DNA of 39,616 bases, from assembly GCA_964645285.1 (NCBI GenBank), contig CAZYDR010000022.1, forward strand, positions 1 to 39,616, in the 5' to 3' direction. The DNA comes from JAYZAP01 sp964645285 (GTDB lineage Bacteria > Pseudomonadota > Alphaproteobacteria > JAAXGF01). Position numbers and translations under genes: made by a program. The notes under the pieces were generated by a model. The model was not told where the DNA came from. It saw only the letters and a list, made by a program, of their open reading frames with translations, and did not search any database. Below, piece by piece: positions 1 to 7,075 of this stretch. Position 1 is the first letter of the stretch; each line of letters starts with the position of its first letter.

Positions 1-473
1 TCGGCGCAGGCGCGTACGCACAGGCCGCACAGAATGCATTTGCTCATGTCGATGGTAAAGCAGGCGTTCGAGTCATCGACTTTGGCCTTGCGATCCATCG
101 TCTGCAGCACACGGTCGCGAACCCCGATGTGCTCGACAACATCCTGCAGGTCGCACACCCCACATTGCGCGCAGGCCAGGCAATCCAGCGGATGGTCGGC
201 GATCAGGAGCTGGGCCGTCCATTGGCGCACCTCTTGAATCTCCGGATCCTCGGTGGTGACCGCCATGCCGTCGGTGGCGGGCAAGGTGCAGGCGCTGGGC
301 AGGCCGCGAAGGCCATCGACCTTAACGATGCACAGGCGGCATGCGCCGTAAGGCTCAAGTGCGGGGTCGTCACACAGCGTCGGTACGTAGATGTCGGCCT
401 CGCGACAGGCGTCGAGCACCGTCTTCCCATCCTCGACCGTGACCGGGCGACCATTAATCGTCAGATTCAGCAT
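1..473 (-). CDS. Formate dehydrogenase-type alpha subunit, N-terminal part (NuoG/FdhA-like), truncated by window edge
   Basis: Seen: the first ~157 residues of an iron-sulfur subunit, starting at ATG 473-471 and still open at base 1. Residues ~1-80 form a plant-type [2Fe-2S] domain with Cys34, Cys45, Cys48 and Cys62. Next comes a His/Cys [4Fe-4S] motif (HPLDCLACAQCGVC, ~94-107), and then the start of a ferredoxin-like 4Fe-4S motif (CILCGLCVRAC). Known: this order is typical of NuoG, NAD-dependent formate dehydrogenase alpha subunits and [FeFe]-hydrogenases. The gene starts 7 nt inside the end of the NuoF-GltD gene, so they are translationally coupled. Inference: with NuoE- and NuoF-like partners, the best fit is a soluble cytoplasmic NAD(P)-linked formate dehydrogenase. 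The molybdopterin domain that would prove this lies outside the window. Confidence 0.8.
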   Translation of the reverse strand, partial: MLNLTINGRPVTVEDGKTVLDACREADIYVPTLCDDPALEPYGACRLCIVKVDGLRGLPSACTLPATDGMAVTTEDPEIQEVRQWTAQLLIADHPLDCLACAQCGVCDLQDVVEHIGVRDRVLQTMDRKAKVDDSNACFTIDMSKCILCGLCVRACA

Positions 474-3106
474 GACCATTCCCCATCCCGCGAGACCAGC
501 GTCTTGCCGTAATCGCACCGCAGACAGCGGTTCGCCTCGAGGCGGGCGTCGGCGGCGGACAACGCCAGCTCGACCTCGTCAAAACAGGTTTTCCGTTCCA
601 TTGGCAACAGCTTGGGCGTCTGGCAACGCGTCGTCTCCGAAGGCTCGGCGGCGGGATCGAACGGGGTGTCGAGCGAGCGTGGGGTATTCCACGGAAAGCG
701 CACGGACTTGCCCTGCTGCAGGTAGCGCTCGATGGCTTCCGCCGCCCGCCGTCCCTGGCCGATCGCCTCGACCGCCGTGGCCGCGCCGAGCACCGCGTCG
801 CCGCCGGCGAAGACGCCGTCCAATTCGGTCTCCATGGAGAGTTTACTGACGCTGACCGTACCCCATTTCGTGACCGGTGGTCCGCCGGCCGGGACGATTG
901 GTTTCTGGCCGATCGCCCGAATGATGTGAGTGGTCAAAATCTCGATGAAGCCGTCCTCGATCGGCAACGGTCGCCGGCGGCCACTGTCGTCGAAGGCGCC
1001 CAGTCGCATGCGCTGTAGCTTGATCGCGGTCGCGGTCTCGCCGCCGTCGCGGATGACCTCAACGGGGGCGACGAGGAATTCGAACCTGACGCCCTCTTCC
1101 AGAGCCTCGGCGATCTCTTCGGGCTCGGCCGGCATTTCCTCGCGGGTCCGGCGGTAGACAACCGTGACACTGTTGGCGCCCAAGCGCAGAGCGGTGCGCG
1201 ATGCGTCGATGGCGGTATTGCCGCCACCGACCACGACCACGTCGCCGCTGATCCGCTCGGCCGGGCCGAGTTCAATATTTTTTAGAAACTCGATGCCCGA
1301 GGCGACGCCGGGCCCGTCTTCGCCCGGAACTCCCATGGTCATGTCCGCCCAGGCGCCGCTACCGACGAAGACCGCGTCGTGGTCTTCGCGCAACCGCGCC
1401 ATGGTGAGTTTGTCGCCGATGGCGGCGTCGCAGACAATCTTCACGCCCATGCTCGTGATGCGCTCGATGTCGCGCTCGAGTTCCTCGCGCGGCAAGCGGT
1501 AGGACGGGATTCCGTAGCGCAGCATCCCACCGGGCTCGGGCATGGCCTCGTACACGGTCACGTCGTGGCCGAGGCGGCGCAGGAAGTACGCCGCGGTCAG
1601 TCCGGCCGGGCCGGCGCCGACGACCGCGATATGCCTCTGCTCCTCGGGCGGCCGCTGCATTACCGGAACGCTGACGTCGGTCACGGCATCGACCATGAAG
1701 CGCTTGACCGCACGGATCGCCACCGGCGTATCCACCGTCTCGCGCCGGCAGTGGGTCTCGCAGGGGTGCGGGCAGACCCGTGCGCACATGGACGGGAACG
1801 GGTTGCGCTCCATGTGGCTCCGCAGCGCCTCTTCGGTGCGGCCTTCGGCGACCAGGGAAAGATAGGCCGGAACGTCGACCTCGCCGGGACAGCGGTTGGC
1901 GCAGGTCGCCACGAACAGCGTCTCGCAGGCGCCGCCGGGACAGCGCTTCTCGCGGACATGGGCCAGATACTCGTCGCGGAAGTACTTGATGGTCGTCAGC
2001 ACCGGGTTCGGCGCGGTCTGGCCGAGGCCGCAGAGCGACCCCTTTTGCACCGCCGCGCCGAGGGACTCCAATTGCGCGATGCTGTCCTCGGTGCCGCGGC
2101 CCTCGCAGATGTCGTCGAGGATTATCCGCATCTGCCGCGTGCCGAGGCGGCAGGGGACGCATTTGCCGCACGACTCGTTCTCGGTGAAGGCCACGAAGTA
2201 GCGCGCCAGATCGACCATGCAAGTGGTCTCGTCCATGACCACGAGGCCGCCCGAGCCCATGATCGAGCCGATCTCGGCGAGCGACTCATAGTCGATCGGT
2301 AGGTGCATCATATGGGCCGGAATACAGCCCCCCGAGGGGCCGCCCGACTGCACCGCCTTGAGCGGGCGTCCGCCCATGACCCCGCCGCCGACCTGATAGA
2401 CGAGGTCGCGCAGCGGCATCCCCATGGGCACCTCGACGAGGCCGGTGTTGTTAACCTGGCCGACCAGCGAGAAGATCTTGGTGCCCTTGCTTGCCTCGGT
2501 GCCGCGAGATGAATAGGCGTCGACGCCGGCGGTGATGATGTGCGCGATGGTGCCCAAGGTTTCAACGTTGTTGATATTGGTCGGTTTACCGAACAGCCCT
2601 TTGACGGCGGGGAACGGCGGGCGCGCCGACGGCATGCCGCGACGGCCCTCGATGCTGGCAATGAGCGCGGTTTCCTCGCCGCAAACGAAGGCGCCGGCGC
2701 CCTCCTTGATGACAATGTCGAACGAGAAGTCGGAGCCCAGAATATTGTCGCCGAGCAGTCCCCACTCAGCCATCTGACCGATGGCGATGCGCAGCCGCTC
2801 GATAGCCAGCGGGTATTCGGCGCGAATATAGATATAGCCGTGCGACGAACCGATGGCGCGGGCGGCAATGGCCATCCCCTCGAGCACGGCGTGGGGGTTG
2901 CCCTCGAGCAGCGAGCGGTCCATGAACGCGCCGGGATCGCCCTCGTCGGCGTTACATATGACGTACTTGGTGTCGCCGTCCTCGGCGCGGCAGAACTTCC
3001 ACTTCTGACCGGTCGGGAAGCCGCCGCCGCCCCGCCCGCGGAGCCCGGCGCACAGCACTTCGTCGATGACTTGATCCGGAGTCATCTCGAACAACGCCTT
3101 GGTCAA
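467..3106 (-). CDS. NuoF-GltD fusion: NADH-binding beta subunit of formate dehydrogenase fused to a glutamate-synthase-small-subunit-like FAD/NAD(P) oxidoreductase (main part, frameshifted from its 5' part)
   Basis: Residue numbers count from the TTG at 3106. Seen: the NuoF FMN/NADH motif GLRGRGGGGFPTGQKW (~21-36), an SLBB-type middle, and the [4Fe-4S] ligands Cys313, Cys316, Cys319 and Cys359. From ~residue 389 a GltD-like half follows: a Cys-rich N-domain (CPGGAC...CANRC, CARVCPHPCETHC), a first dinucleotide fold (GAGPAGLTAAYFL), a second (GGGNTAIDASRTA) and a C-terminal FAD motif (GGDAVLGAATAVEAIG). The C-terminus carries an additional CLRC motif. Known: NuoF-like subunits oxidise or reduce NAD(H); GltD-like modules handle NADPH and FAD. 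Inference: the fusion could let the complex use both NAD(H) and NADP(H). The reading frame extends upstream of 3106 to about 3146 without a start codon and continues the protein encoded at 3146-3602 in another frame. The TTG is therefore only the first possible start, not a likely natural one. Confidence 0.85.
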   Translation of the reverse strand: MTKALFEMTPDQVIDEVLCAGLRGRGGGGFPTGQKWKFCRAEDGDTKYVICNADEGDPGAFMDRSLLEGNPHAVLEGMAIAARAIGSSHGYIYIRAEYPLAIERLRIAIGQMAEWGLLGDNILGSDFSFDIVIKEGAGAFVCGEETALIASIEGRRGMPSARPPFPAVKGLFGKPTNINNVETLGTIAHIITAGVDAYSSRGTEASKGTKIFSLVGQVNNTGLVEVPMGMPLRDLVYQVGGGVMGGRPLKAVQSGGPSGGCIPAHMMHLPIDYESLAEIGSIMGSGGLVVMDETTCMVDLARYFVAFTENESCGKCVPCRLGTRQMRIILDDICEGRGTEDSIAQLESLGAAVQKGSLCGLGQTAPNPVLTTIKYFRDEYLAHVREKRCPGGACETLFVATCANRCPGEVDVPAYLSLVAEGRTEEALRSHMERNPFPSMCARVCPHPCETHCRRETVDTPVAIRAVKRFMVDAVTDVSVPVMQRPPEEQRHIAVVGAGPAGLTAAYFLRRLGHDVTVYEAMPEPGGMLRYGIPSYRLPREELERDIERITSMGVKIVCDAAIGDKLTMARLREDHDAVFVGSGAWADMTMGVPGEDGPGVASGIEFLKNIELGPAERISGDVVVVGGGNTAIDASRTALRLGANSVTVVYRRTREEMPAEPEEIAEALEEGVRFEFLVAPVEVIRDGGETATAIKLQRMRLGAFDDSGRRRPLPIEDGFIEILTTHIIRAIGQKPIVPAGGPPVTKWGTVSVSKLSMETELDGVFAGGDAVLGAATAVEAIGQGRRAAEAIERYLQQGKSVRFPWNTPRSLDTPFDPAAEPSETTRCQTPKLLPMERKTCFDEVELALSAADARLEANRCLRCDYGKTLVSRDGEWSC

Positions 3107-3145
3107 CCCGGCGTAGCCCCCTTCCCGGATGTAGTGCTCGATATT

Positions 3146-3602
3146 CGTCGATCCGATCGTTCATGCCGAGCACTGTCGGCATCTGATGATGGTAGAACGG
3201 AATGTCCTTCTCGGCCGAGATGCGCCGCCCCGCGGCTTCGGCAACACTGCCCGGCATCTCGTAGAGCAGGCGATCGATGACTTCGCCGCGGGCTACCGTT
3301 TTGCCGACGATATCGGCGATGTCGTCCGGTTCGACGCGGCAGTATAAGGGCCCGGGAGGGCGTACCGCCACCAGCGCGCCGTTTTCGCAGAAGCCGCGAC
3401 AGCCGGTCATTACCACTTCGACCTGGTCGTCGAGTTTTGCCTGCTTCAGCGTTTTCTCGATACCCTCGAGAATCTCGTCGCCACCGCAGGCCTTGCAGCC
3501 GGTGCCCATGCACACGAAAACGCGGCGCTTTTCGGGGTCGAACGAGGCGGTGAGTTGAGCCCGCAGATCGTCTAGGTCGGCACGGCGCGCGAGCCTGGTC
3601 AT
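3146..3602 (-). pseudogene. 5' part of the NuoF-GltD gene: thioredoxin-like [2Fe-2S] domain, separated from the rest by a frameshift
   Basis: Seen: ATG at 3602, overlapping the NuoE-like gene's stop as ATGA. The ~152 residues up to NDRID have a thioredoxin-like [2Fe-2S] fold signature, Cys31/Cys36 (CMGTGC) and Cys68/Cys72 (CRGFC), as in HndC and HydB-type NuoF proteins. After NDRID the frame degenerates into an Arg-rich tail. The family sequence instead continues in another frame (TNIEHYIREGGYAGLTKAL), joining the main part at 467-3106. One extra or two missing bases near 3141-3152 explain this. Full length would be about 1,045 residues. All ligands on both sides are intact, so the break is recent or a sequencing error. 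The function would be electron transfer from NADH/FMN to the alpha subunit. Confidence 0.75.
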
Positions 3603-4192
3603 TCGCGCGCCCTTTCGCCCGTCTTGTTCGCCGGCGGATCGGCGTAAATCTCCTTTATGACCTTCTTCATGGTCACGCTGGTCTGCTGACGCAGAACCTT
3701 GTCGTCGAGGACCACGACGGGAGCCAGGGCACAGGCGCCGAAGCAGGAGACCGCTTCCAGCGAGACGGCGCCGTCGGCCGTGGTCTCGCCCGACCCGATC
3801 CCGAGGTCGGTCTGAATGTCTTCCATGAGCTTGCCGCTGCCGCGAACGTAGCAGGCCGTGCCGGTGCAGACCGTGACCCGGTGCCGGCCGGGCTTGTTGA
3901 AGCGGAACTGGGCGTAGAAACTGGCGACGCCCTCGATCTCGGCCGGGGGCACGACGAGATGGCGGGCGATGGCGAACATGGCATCGCGCGGCAGGTATCC
4001 GAGCACCGCCTGAGCCGATTGCAGCATCGGGATGATCGATGACCGCGACGATGGAAATTCCGACCCCTCGGCGGCGAACCAGCGCTCGACATCGGGGTCG
4101 AGCGGTCTTGGCGAGCGATGGCCATGAGGTGCGCCGGCCTTGCGCCCACGCCCGGCCTTCTTGGACGACTCGTGACTACCAGGCTTTTTCAT
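3599..4192 (-). CDS. NuoE-like [2Fe-2S] subunit (gamma subunit of formate dehydrogenase-type complex)
   Basis: Seen: a NuoE/FdsG-type protein of ~197 residues with four [2Fe-2S] cysteines in CTGTAC and CFGAC, plus the helical N-domain (PMLQSAQAVLGYLP, VASFYAQFRF) usual for this family. The start chosen is ATG 4192 (MKKPGSHESSKK), because the 44 codons upstream of it (up to 4324) look unlike the family. The upstream GAGTGG is only a weak ribosome site. The first ~40 residues are Lys/Arg/Ser-rich and not conserved. It is the first gene of the minus-strand operon and overlaps the next gene by ATGA. Known: this subunit sits beside the NuoF flavin site and takes part in electron transfer from NADH. 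Cytoplasmic; no membrane segments. Confidence 0.87.
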   Translation of the reverse strand: MKKPGSHESSKKAGRGRKAGAPHGHRSPRPLDPDVERWFAAEGSEFPSSRSSIIPMLQSAQAVLGYLPRDAMFAIARHLVVPPAEIEGVASFYAQFRFNKPGRHRVTVCTGTACYVRGSGKLMEDIQTDLGIGSGETTADGAVSLEAVSCFGACALAPVVVLDDKVLRQQTSVTMKKVIKEIYADPPANKTGERARE

Positions 4193-4508
4193 TGGACCAC
4201 TCTTCGATGCATGTTTCGCGACAGAAAACCGGCGGTGTCTCCCGATACTGTCGGTGGCAGGGCCGAGTGACACATCCAGGTCGTAATGCAATGTCGCCGG
4301 AGTTGAGATTTCGCACATTAACAATGATCAACAATGCGGCCCATCCCGAGGGCATGGTCGCGTCACCGTACGCCGGCCACATTGGTTTCCGGGATTTTGT
4401 AATCGAACGCCAATCACGGCTGGATCAGGCCGCGCAAATGCGATAATCTCTAAATCGCGCTGGTACAACGAATCCGTCAGGCCATGGGCTCCTAAAATAT
4501 CGTTTTTT
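4193..4508. other. Intergenic region between divergent genes
   Basis: I see no convincing gene here. It must hold the promoter of the minus-strand formate-dehydrogenase-type operon and that of the plus-strand ORF at 4519. The only structure noted is a 6-bp direct repeat AACAAT at 4320-4325 and 4330-4335, separated by GATC; it could be a regulator site or chance. Base composition becomes AT-richer from about 4310 onward. Confidence 0.4.
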
Positions 4509-4513
4509 GGAGG
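4509..4513 (+). promoter_or_regulatory. Ribosome binding site GGAGG that sets the start at 4519
   Basis: GGAGG lies 5 nt before ATG 4519. An in-frame TTG at 4507 overlaps this site, so the ATG is the better start. Confidence 0.7.
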
Positions 4514-4518
4514 ATCAA

Positions 4519-4905
4519 ATGAGCCAATTTGTAGAGAATTCCACTGATTTCTCAGCGGAATGTATGCTGCGAAGTGGCCTATGCATGGTCGTTCCAGGAA
4601 ACATTCTTTTCCTGGACGGCGGGAATGAGCTTGACGCCGTAGATCGCCTGCACTGCAAATGCGGGTATGTCGTGATCATTCCCGATGTGTCGCACAAAGA
4701 TAGGTCATTGCTCTACCACACCAGCTGTCAGCGGATGACTGACGCGGTCAAACAGATATTCCGGGATTGTTTGGAAGCACCTGTGAGCTTTCCGCAAGCC
4801 ACTTCGGAAATGACGCTCGGAGAAATGCACCGCCGGTGTGTCACCATTTCCTATGATGATTGCAGGGTAAGAGTAGAAGATTTCGCTTTCCAGGGCGCGT
4901 CGTAA
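4519..4905 (+). CDS. Hypothetical Cys-rich 128-aa protein
   Basis: I do not recognise this gene. It encodes 128 residues with eight cysteines (15, 22, 46, 48, 70, 84, 107, 115), including CKC at 46-48. There is no signal peptide; one short hydrophobic stretch (CMVVPGNILFL, ~22-32) is too short and too broken to be a clear membrane helix. A strong GGAGG supports translation from ATG 4519. The codon use and base content are less GC-biased than the neighbours, which fits an acquired gene. It stands alone: the minus-strand formate-dehydrogenase-type operon is upstream, and a gene-poor scar with a broken permease gene is downstream. A metal- or redox-linked role can be imagined from the cysteines, but nothing in the sequence establishes it. 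Confidence 0.55.
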   Translation: MSQFVENSTDFSAECMLRSGLCMVVPGNILFLDGGNELDAVDRLHCKCGYVVIIPDVSHKDRSLLYHTSCQRMTDAVKQIFRDCLEAPVSFPQATSEMTLGEMHRRCVTISYDDCRVRVEDFAFQGAS

Positions 4906-5018
4906 GAATGACTCCGGCATTGTCACGTTAACTCACCGCCCGATATTCAATTTCGCCAGCTCATGAGCGTCCCAGCGATGACATGGGTCTGAATTTCGGT
5001 CGTCACCTAACTTCTGAA

Positions 5019-5043
5019 AACTGGTCCAGACCGAATGTTCGGT
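5019..5043. promoter_or_regulatory. Candidate operator: overlapping inverted repeats in the gene-poor region
   Basis: GGTC-CA-GACC (5023-5032) is a perfect small inverted repeat and resembles half-sites bound by FadR/GntR-type regulators. It overlaps a second perfect palindrome, ACCGAA-TG-TTCGGT (5030-5043). The word AACTGGTCCA at 5019-5028 recurs at 5104-5113, just before the permease fragment. This could be the leftover control region of a lost transport operon. No regulator gene of this family is in the window. Confidence 0.3.
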
Positions 5044-5137
5044 TTAGGTCGATACAAGTTATGTTCCGTGCACGATGTCCGTTCTGGTGTCCTGCCCCCC
5101 TATAACTGGTCCACATAATTGATGATATTCAACGAAG

Positions 5138-5296
5138 GTGTGGAGGTATCCCATGGGGGCCATTGGCTTGGTGATTGTCATCAGCTTTATTGCGATCGCA
5201 CTATTTGCGGACGTGCTGGCACCATATGATCCAATCAAAATTGACATCCTGAATAAGTTGCAAGGCCCAAGCCCTGAACACCTGTTAGGGTCGTGA
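5138..5296 (+). pseudogene. Broken 5' fragment of a DppC/OppC-type peptide ABC transporter permease
   Basis: Seen: translation in the frame of ATG 5153 gives a first membrane helix (GAIGLVIVISFIAIALFA), then DVLAPYDP and PSPEHLLG. These match in order the N-terminus of DppC/OppC permeases, where the conserved text continues as (T/S)DxLGRDV. Here it stops: after LLG the DNA becomes the T-arm of a tRNA-Gly, and TGA at 5294-5296 lies inside that tRNA sequence. The preceding codons (VWRYPM) also fit the family; GTG 5138 is the earliest start after a stop at 5123-5125. About 50 of the usual ~280-300 residues remain, so it cannot be functional. No dpp partner gene adjoins it; a DppB-like gene sits alone at 23436-24368. 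Confidence 0.7.
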
Positions 5297-5320
5297 GTTC
5301 GAATCTCATCGCCCGCTCCA
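5289..5320 (+). other. 3' fragment of tRNA-Gly (T-arm, acceptor strand, CCA): probable attachment-site remnant
   Basis: Seen: T-stem GTGAG (5293-5297), loop TTCGAAT, T-stem CTCAT (5305-5309), acceptor 3' strand CGCCCGC (5310-5316), discriminator T and encoded CCA (5318-5320). The acceptor strand and T-arm match tRNA-Gly(GCC) genes as I know them (5' strand GCGGGCG). No D-arm, anticodon arm or 5' acceptor strand is present; upstream sequence is a permease gene instead. Known: 3' halves of tRNA genes are common att sites, duplicated when an element integrates. Inference: this is the displaced duplicate at one boundary of an integrated or excised element. The tRNA's terminator follows at once. 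Confidence 0.75.
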
Positions 5321-5348
5321 ATTTTCCTAGTTGTTAAAGCGACCTGTG

Positions 5349-5373
5349 AAGGCACCCGCGAGGGTGCCTTTTT
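5349..5373 (+). terminator. Rho-independent terminator after the tRNA-Gly fragment
   Basis: A perfect 9-bp stem AAGGCACCC / GGGTGCCTT with loop GCGA, followed by a T run (TTTTT from 5369, including the stem's last two bases). It has the form of a tRNA-gene terminator and appears to have been kept with the tRNA 3' end. It also insulates chrA from upstream transcription. Confidence 0.85.
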
Positions 5374-5395
5374 GGTTGGTCCTGCACGCGCTCGG

Positions 5396-5442
5396 TTGAC
5401 AGGGCACATGTAATATCGTATTTCGATGTCGAGTTTCGATAT
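5396..5442 (+). promoter_or_regulatory. Candidate chrA promoter with inverted-repeat operator
   Basis: TTGACA at 5396-5401 is a perfect -35 box; a weak -10 candidate (TATTTC, 5419-5424) lies 17 nt downstream. An inverted repeat, ATATCG (5413-5418) and CGATAT (5437-5442), spans the expected start site, and TTTCGAT is repeated at 5422-5428 and 5434-5440. PadR proteins commonly bind such AT/CG-rich repeats, and a padR gene follows chrA, so autoregulation through this site is a reasonable inference. Confidence 0.4.
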
Positions 5443-5460
5443 AGTATAGGGAACCATTCA

Positions 5461-6690
5461 ATGTCGGACACATCGCAGGGCGAAGCGGCGGGGCGGACGC
5501 CGATCATACAGGTCTTTCTCATCTTTCTTCGGCTGGGCTGTACGTCGTTTGGCGGGCCGGTCGCTCATCTTGGCTATTTCCGTGACGAATTCGTCGGCCG
5601 GCGCAAATGGCTCGATGAACGCGGTTATGCCGATCTCGTGGCCCTGTGCCAGTTTCTGCCCGGGCCGGCGTCGAGCCAGGTTGGTATCGGGGTTGGCCTG
5701 TCGCGCGCCGGGCTTCTCGGGGCGCTGGCCGCCTGGCTTGGTTTTACCATGCCGTCGGCCCTGGCCCTGATTGCCTTCGGCTACGGCGTCGTCGCTTACC
5801 AGGACGTGGTCAGTTCCGGCGTCCTTCACGGCCTCAAGGTTGTCGCCGTGGCGGTTGTCGCCCAGGCGGTCTGGGGCATGGCCCGCAATATGTGCCCGGA
5901 CGCCAAGCGCGCCACCATGGCGGTGCTGGCAGCGGTCGCGGTGCTCGCGGCGCCGACGCCCCTGGTACAGGTTGGTGTCATCGTCGTTGGTGGCTTGATC
6001 GGTCTCGCCATTCTCCAGGCCGAGACGTCGAGCGAGCATGTCTCCCTCGGCGTCACTGTTGGCCGCCCGGTGGCGGTGGCGTCATTGGCGTTGTTCTTTA
6101 TCGGACTGATTGGACTGCCGATCCTGGCCACGGCCTATCCCTCGCACACCCTGGCCGTGGTCGAGAGTTTCTATTTGTCCGGCTCCCTAGTGTTTGGCGG
6201 CGGCCATGTGGTCCTGCCGCTGTTGCAGTCGGAAGTCGTGCCCCCGGGCTGGGTGTCGAATGACGCCTTCCTGGCCGGCTACGGCGCGACCCAGGCGGTT
6301 CCCGGACCGCTGTTCACCTTCGCGGCCTATGTGGGAACCGTGATGACGCCGGGCCCCAACGGGTTTGCCGGGGCGATGATTGCCCTTGTCGCCATCTTCG
6401 TGCCGTCGTTCCTGCTGGTTGTCGGTGCGCTGCCGTTCTGGGACGAGATTCGCCAGATCAAGGCCATGCAGACGGCGCTTCTCGGGGTCAACGCCGCCGT
6501 GGTCGGACTGCTGCTCGCCGCGCTTTACAATCCGGTGTGGACCAGTGCGATCTTGAGCCCGGCGGATTTTGCCCTGGCGATTGGCGCCTTCACGCTGCTG
6601 GTGTTCTGGAAACTGCCGCCGTGGCTGGTGGTCATTCTGACGGCGCTCGGCGGCTGGTTGATCGCCACTCTTCCGTCGATGTTGGCGTGA
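5461..6690 (+). CDS. chrA: Chromate transporter ChrA (CHR family, two-domain)
   Basis: Seen: 409 residues, mostly hydrophobic, with two homologous halves as in long-chain CHR proteins. The N-half carries FLRLGCTSFGGPVAHLGYF and the C-half its counterpart LVFGGGHVVLPLLQSEVV. A further conserved motif, LCQFLPGPASSQ, is paired with GATQAVPGPLFTFAAY in the second half. About ten or more membrane segments are expected in the inner membrane. Known: CHR proteins export chromate, giving chromate resistance; some members move sulfate or other oxyanions. A padR gene follows after 15 nt, a common pairing. The gene lies just after the tRNA-Gly scar, so it may have come with that element or simply be its right-hand neighbour. 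Start ATG 5461 fits the family. Confidence 0.92.
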   Translation: MSDTSQGEAAGRTPIIQVFLIFLRLGCTSFGGPVAHLGYFRDEFVGRRKWLDERGYADLVALCQFLPGPASSQVGIGVGLSRAGLLGALAAWLGFTMPSALALIAFGYGVVAYQDVVSSGVLHGLKVVAVAVVAQAVWGMARNMCPDAKRATMAVLAAVAVLAAPTPLVQVGVIVVGGLIGLAILQAETSSEHVSLGVTVGRPVAVASLALFFIGLIGLPILATAYPSHTLAVVESFYLSGSLVFGGGHVVLPLLQSEVVPPGWVSNDAFLAGYGATQAVPGPLFTFAAYVGTVMTPGPNGFAGAMIALVAIFVPSFLLVVGALPFWDEIRQIKAMQTALLGVNAAVVGLLLAALYNPVWTSAILSPADFALAIGAFTLLVFWKLPPWLVVILTALGGWLIATLPSMLA

Positions 6691-6705
6691 GGATAATCCG
6701 CGACC

Positions 6706-7011
6706 ATGGATGATAAGGGCCTCTACGCCGGCCTCATGCGACTGCACATTCTCCATCACGCCGCCGAGAAGGTGGTCTGCGGCGTATGGGTGATGGAGGA
6801 GTTGCGTCGCCACGGTTATGAGATCAGCTCGGGAACGCTCTATCCCATGCTTCACGGTCTCGAACGCAAAGGCTATCTCACGTCGACCAAGGAACGGGTG
6901 GGCAAGACCATACGCCGCCTCTATTCGATCACACCCGAGGGCAAAACCGCCCTCAGTGAGGCCAAAGCGAAGGTTCACGAGCTTTTCGGTGAGTTATTGG
7001 AGGCCCCTTAA
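6706..7011 (+). CDS. PadR family transcriptional regulator
   Basis: Seen: 101 residues, the length of a minimal PadR protein. The winged helix-turn-helix includes the signature VMEELRRHGYEISSGTLYPMLHGLERKGYL (first half ~27-41), and the beta-wing RRLYSITPEGKTAL follows at ~68-81. The long C-terminal dimerisation domain of larger PadR proteins is absent. Known: PadR proteins are repressors released by small ligands. The gene starts 15 nt after chrA on the same strand, so they are probably co-transcribed and the regulator probably controls this pair through the repeats at 5413-5442. The ligand cannot be read from sequence. Confidence 0.92.
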   Translation: MDDKGLYAGLMRLHILHHAAEKVVCGVWVMEELRRHGYEISSGTLYPMLHGLERKGYLTSTKERVGKTIRRLYSITPEGKTALSEAKAKVHELFGELLEAP

Positions 7012-7075
7012 CAAGCCGCCGCGGTGTCGCGACCGGCATCATTCTCTTCACCCAACAATCATAGGGATCAGTCAA

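Noticed and set aside
4039..4446. Plus-strand 135-aa frame across the NuoE-like gene start
   Set aside because: No ribosome site and no family match; it overlaps the conserved NuoE coding region.
5059..5457. Minus-strand 132-aa frame containing GAGDEIRTHDPNRC
   Set aside because: This is the well-known false protein read from the complement of a tRNA 3' end; it only reports the tRNA-Gly fragment.
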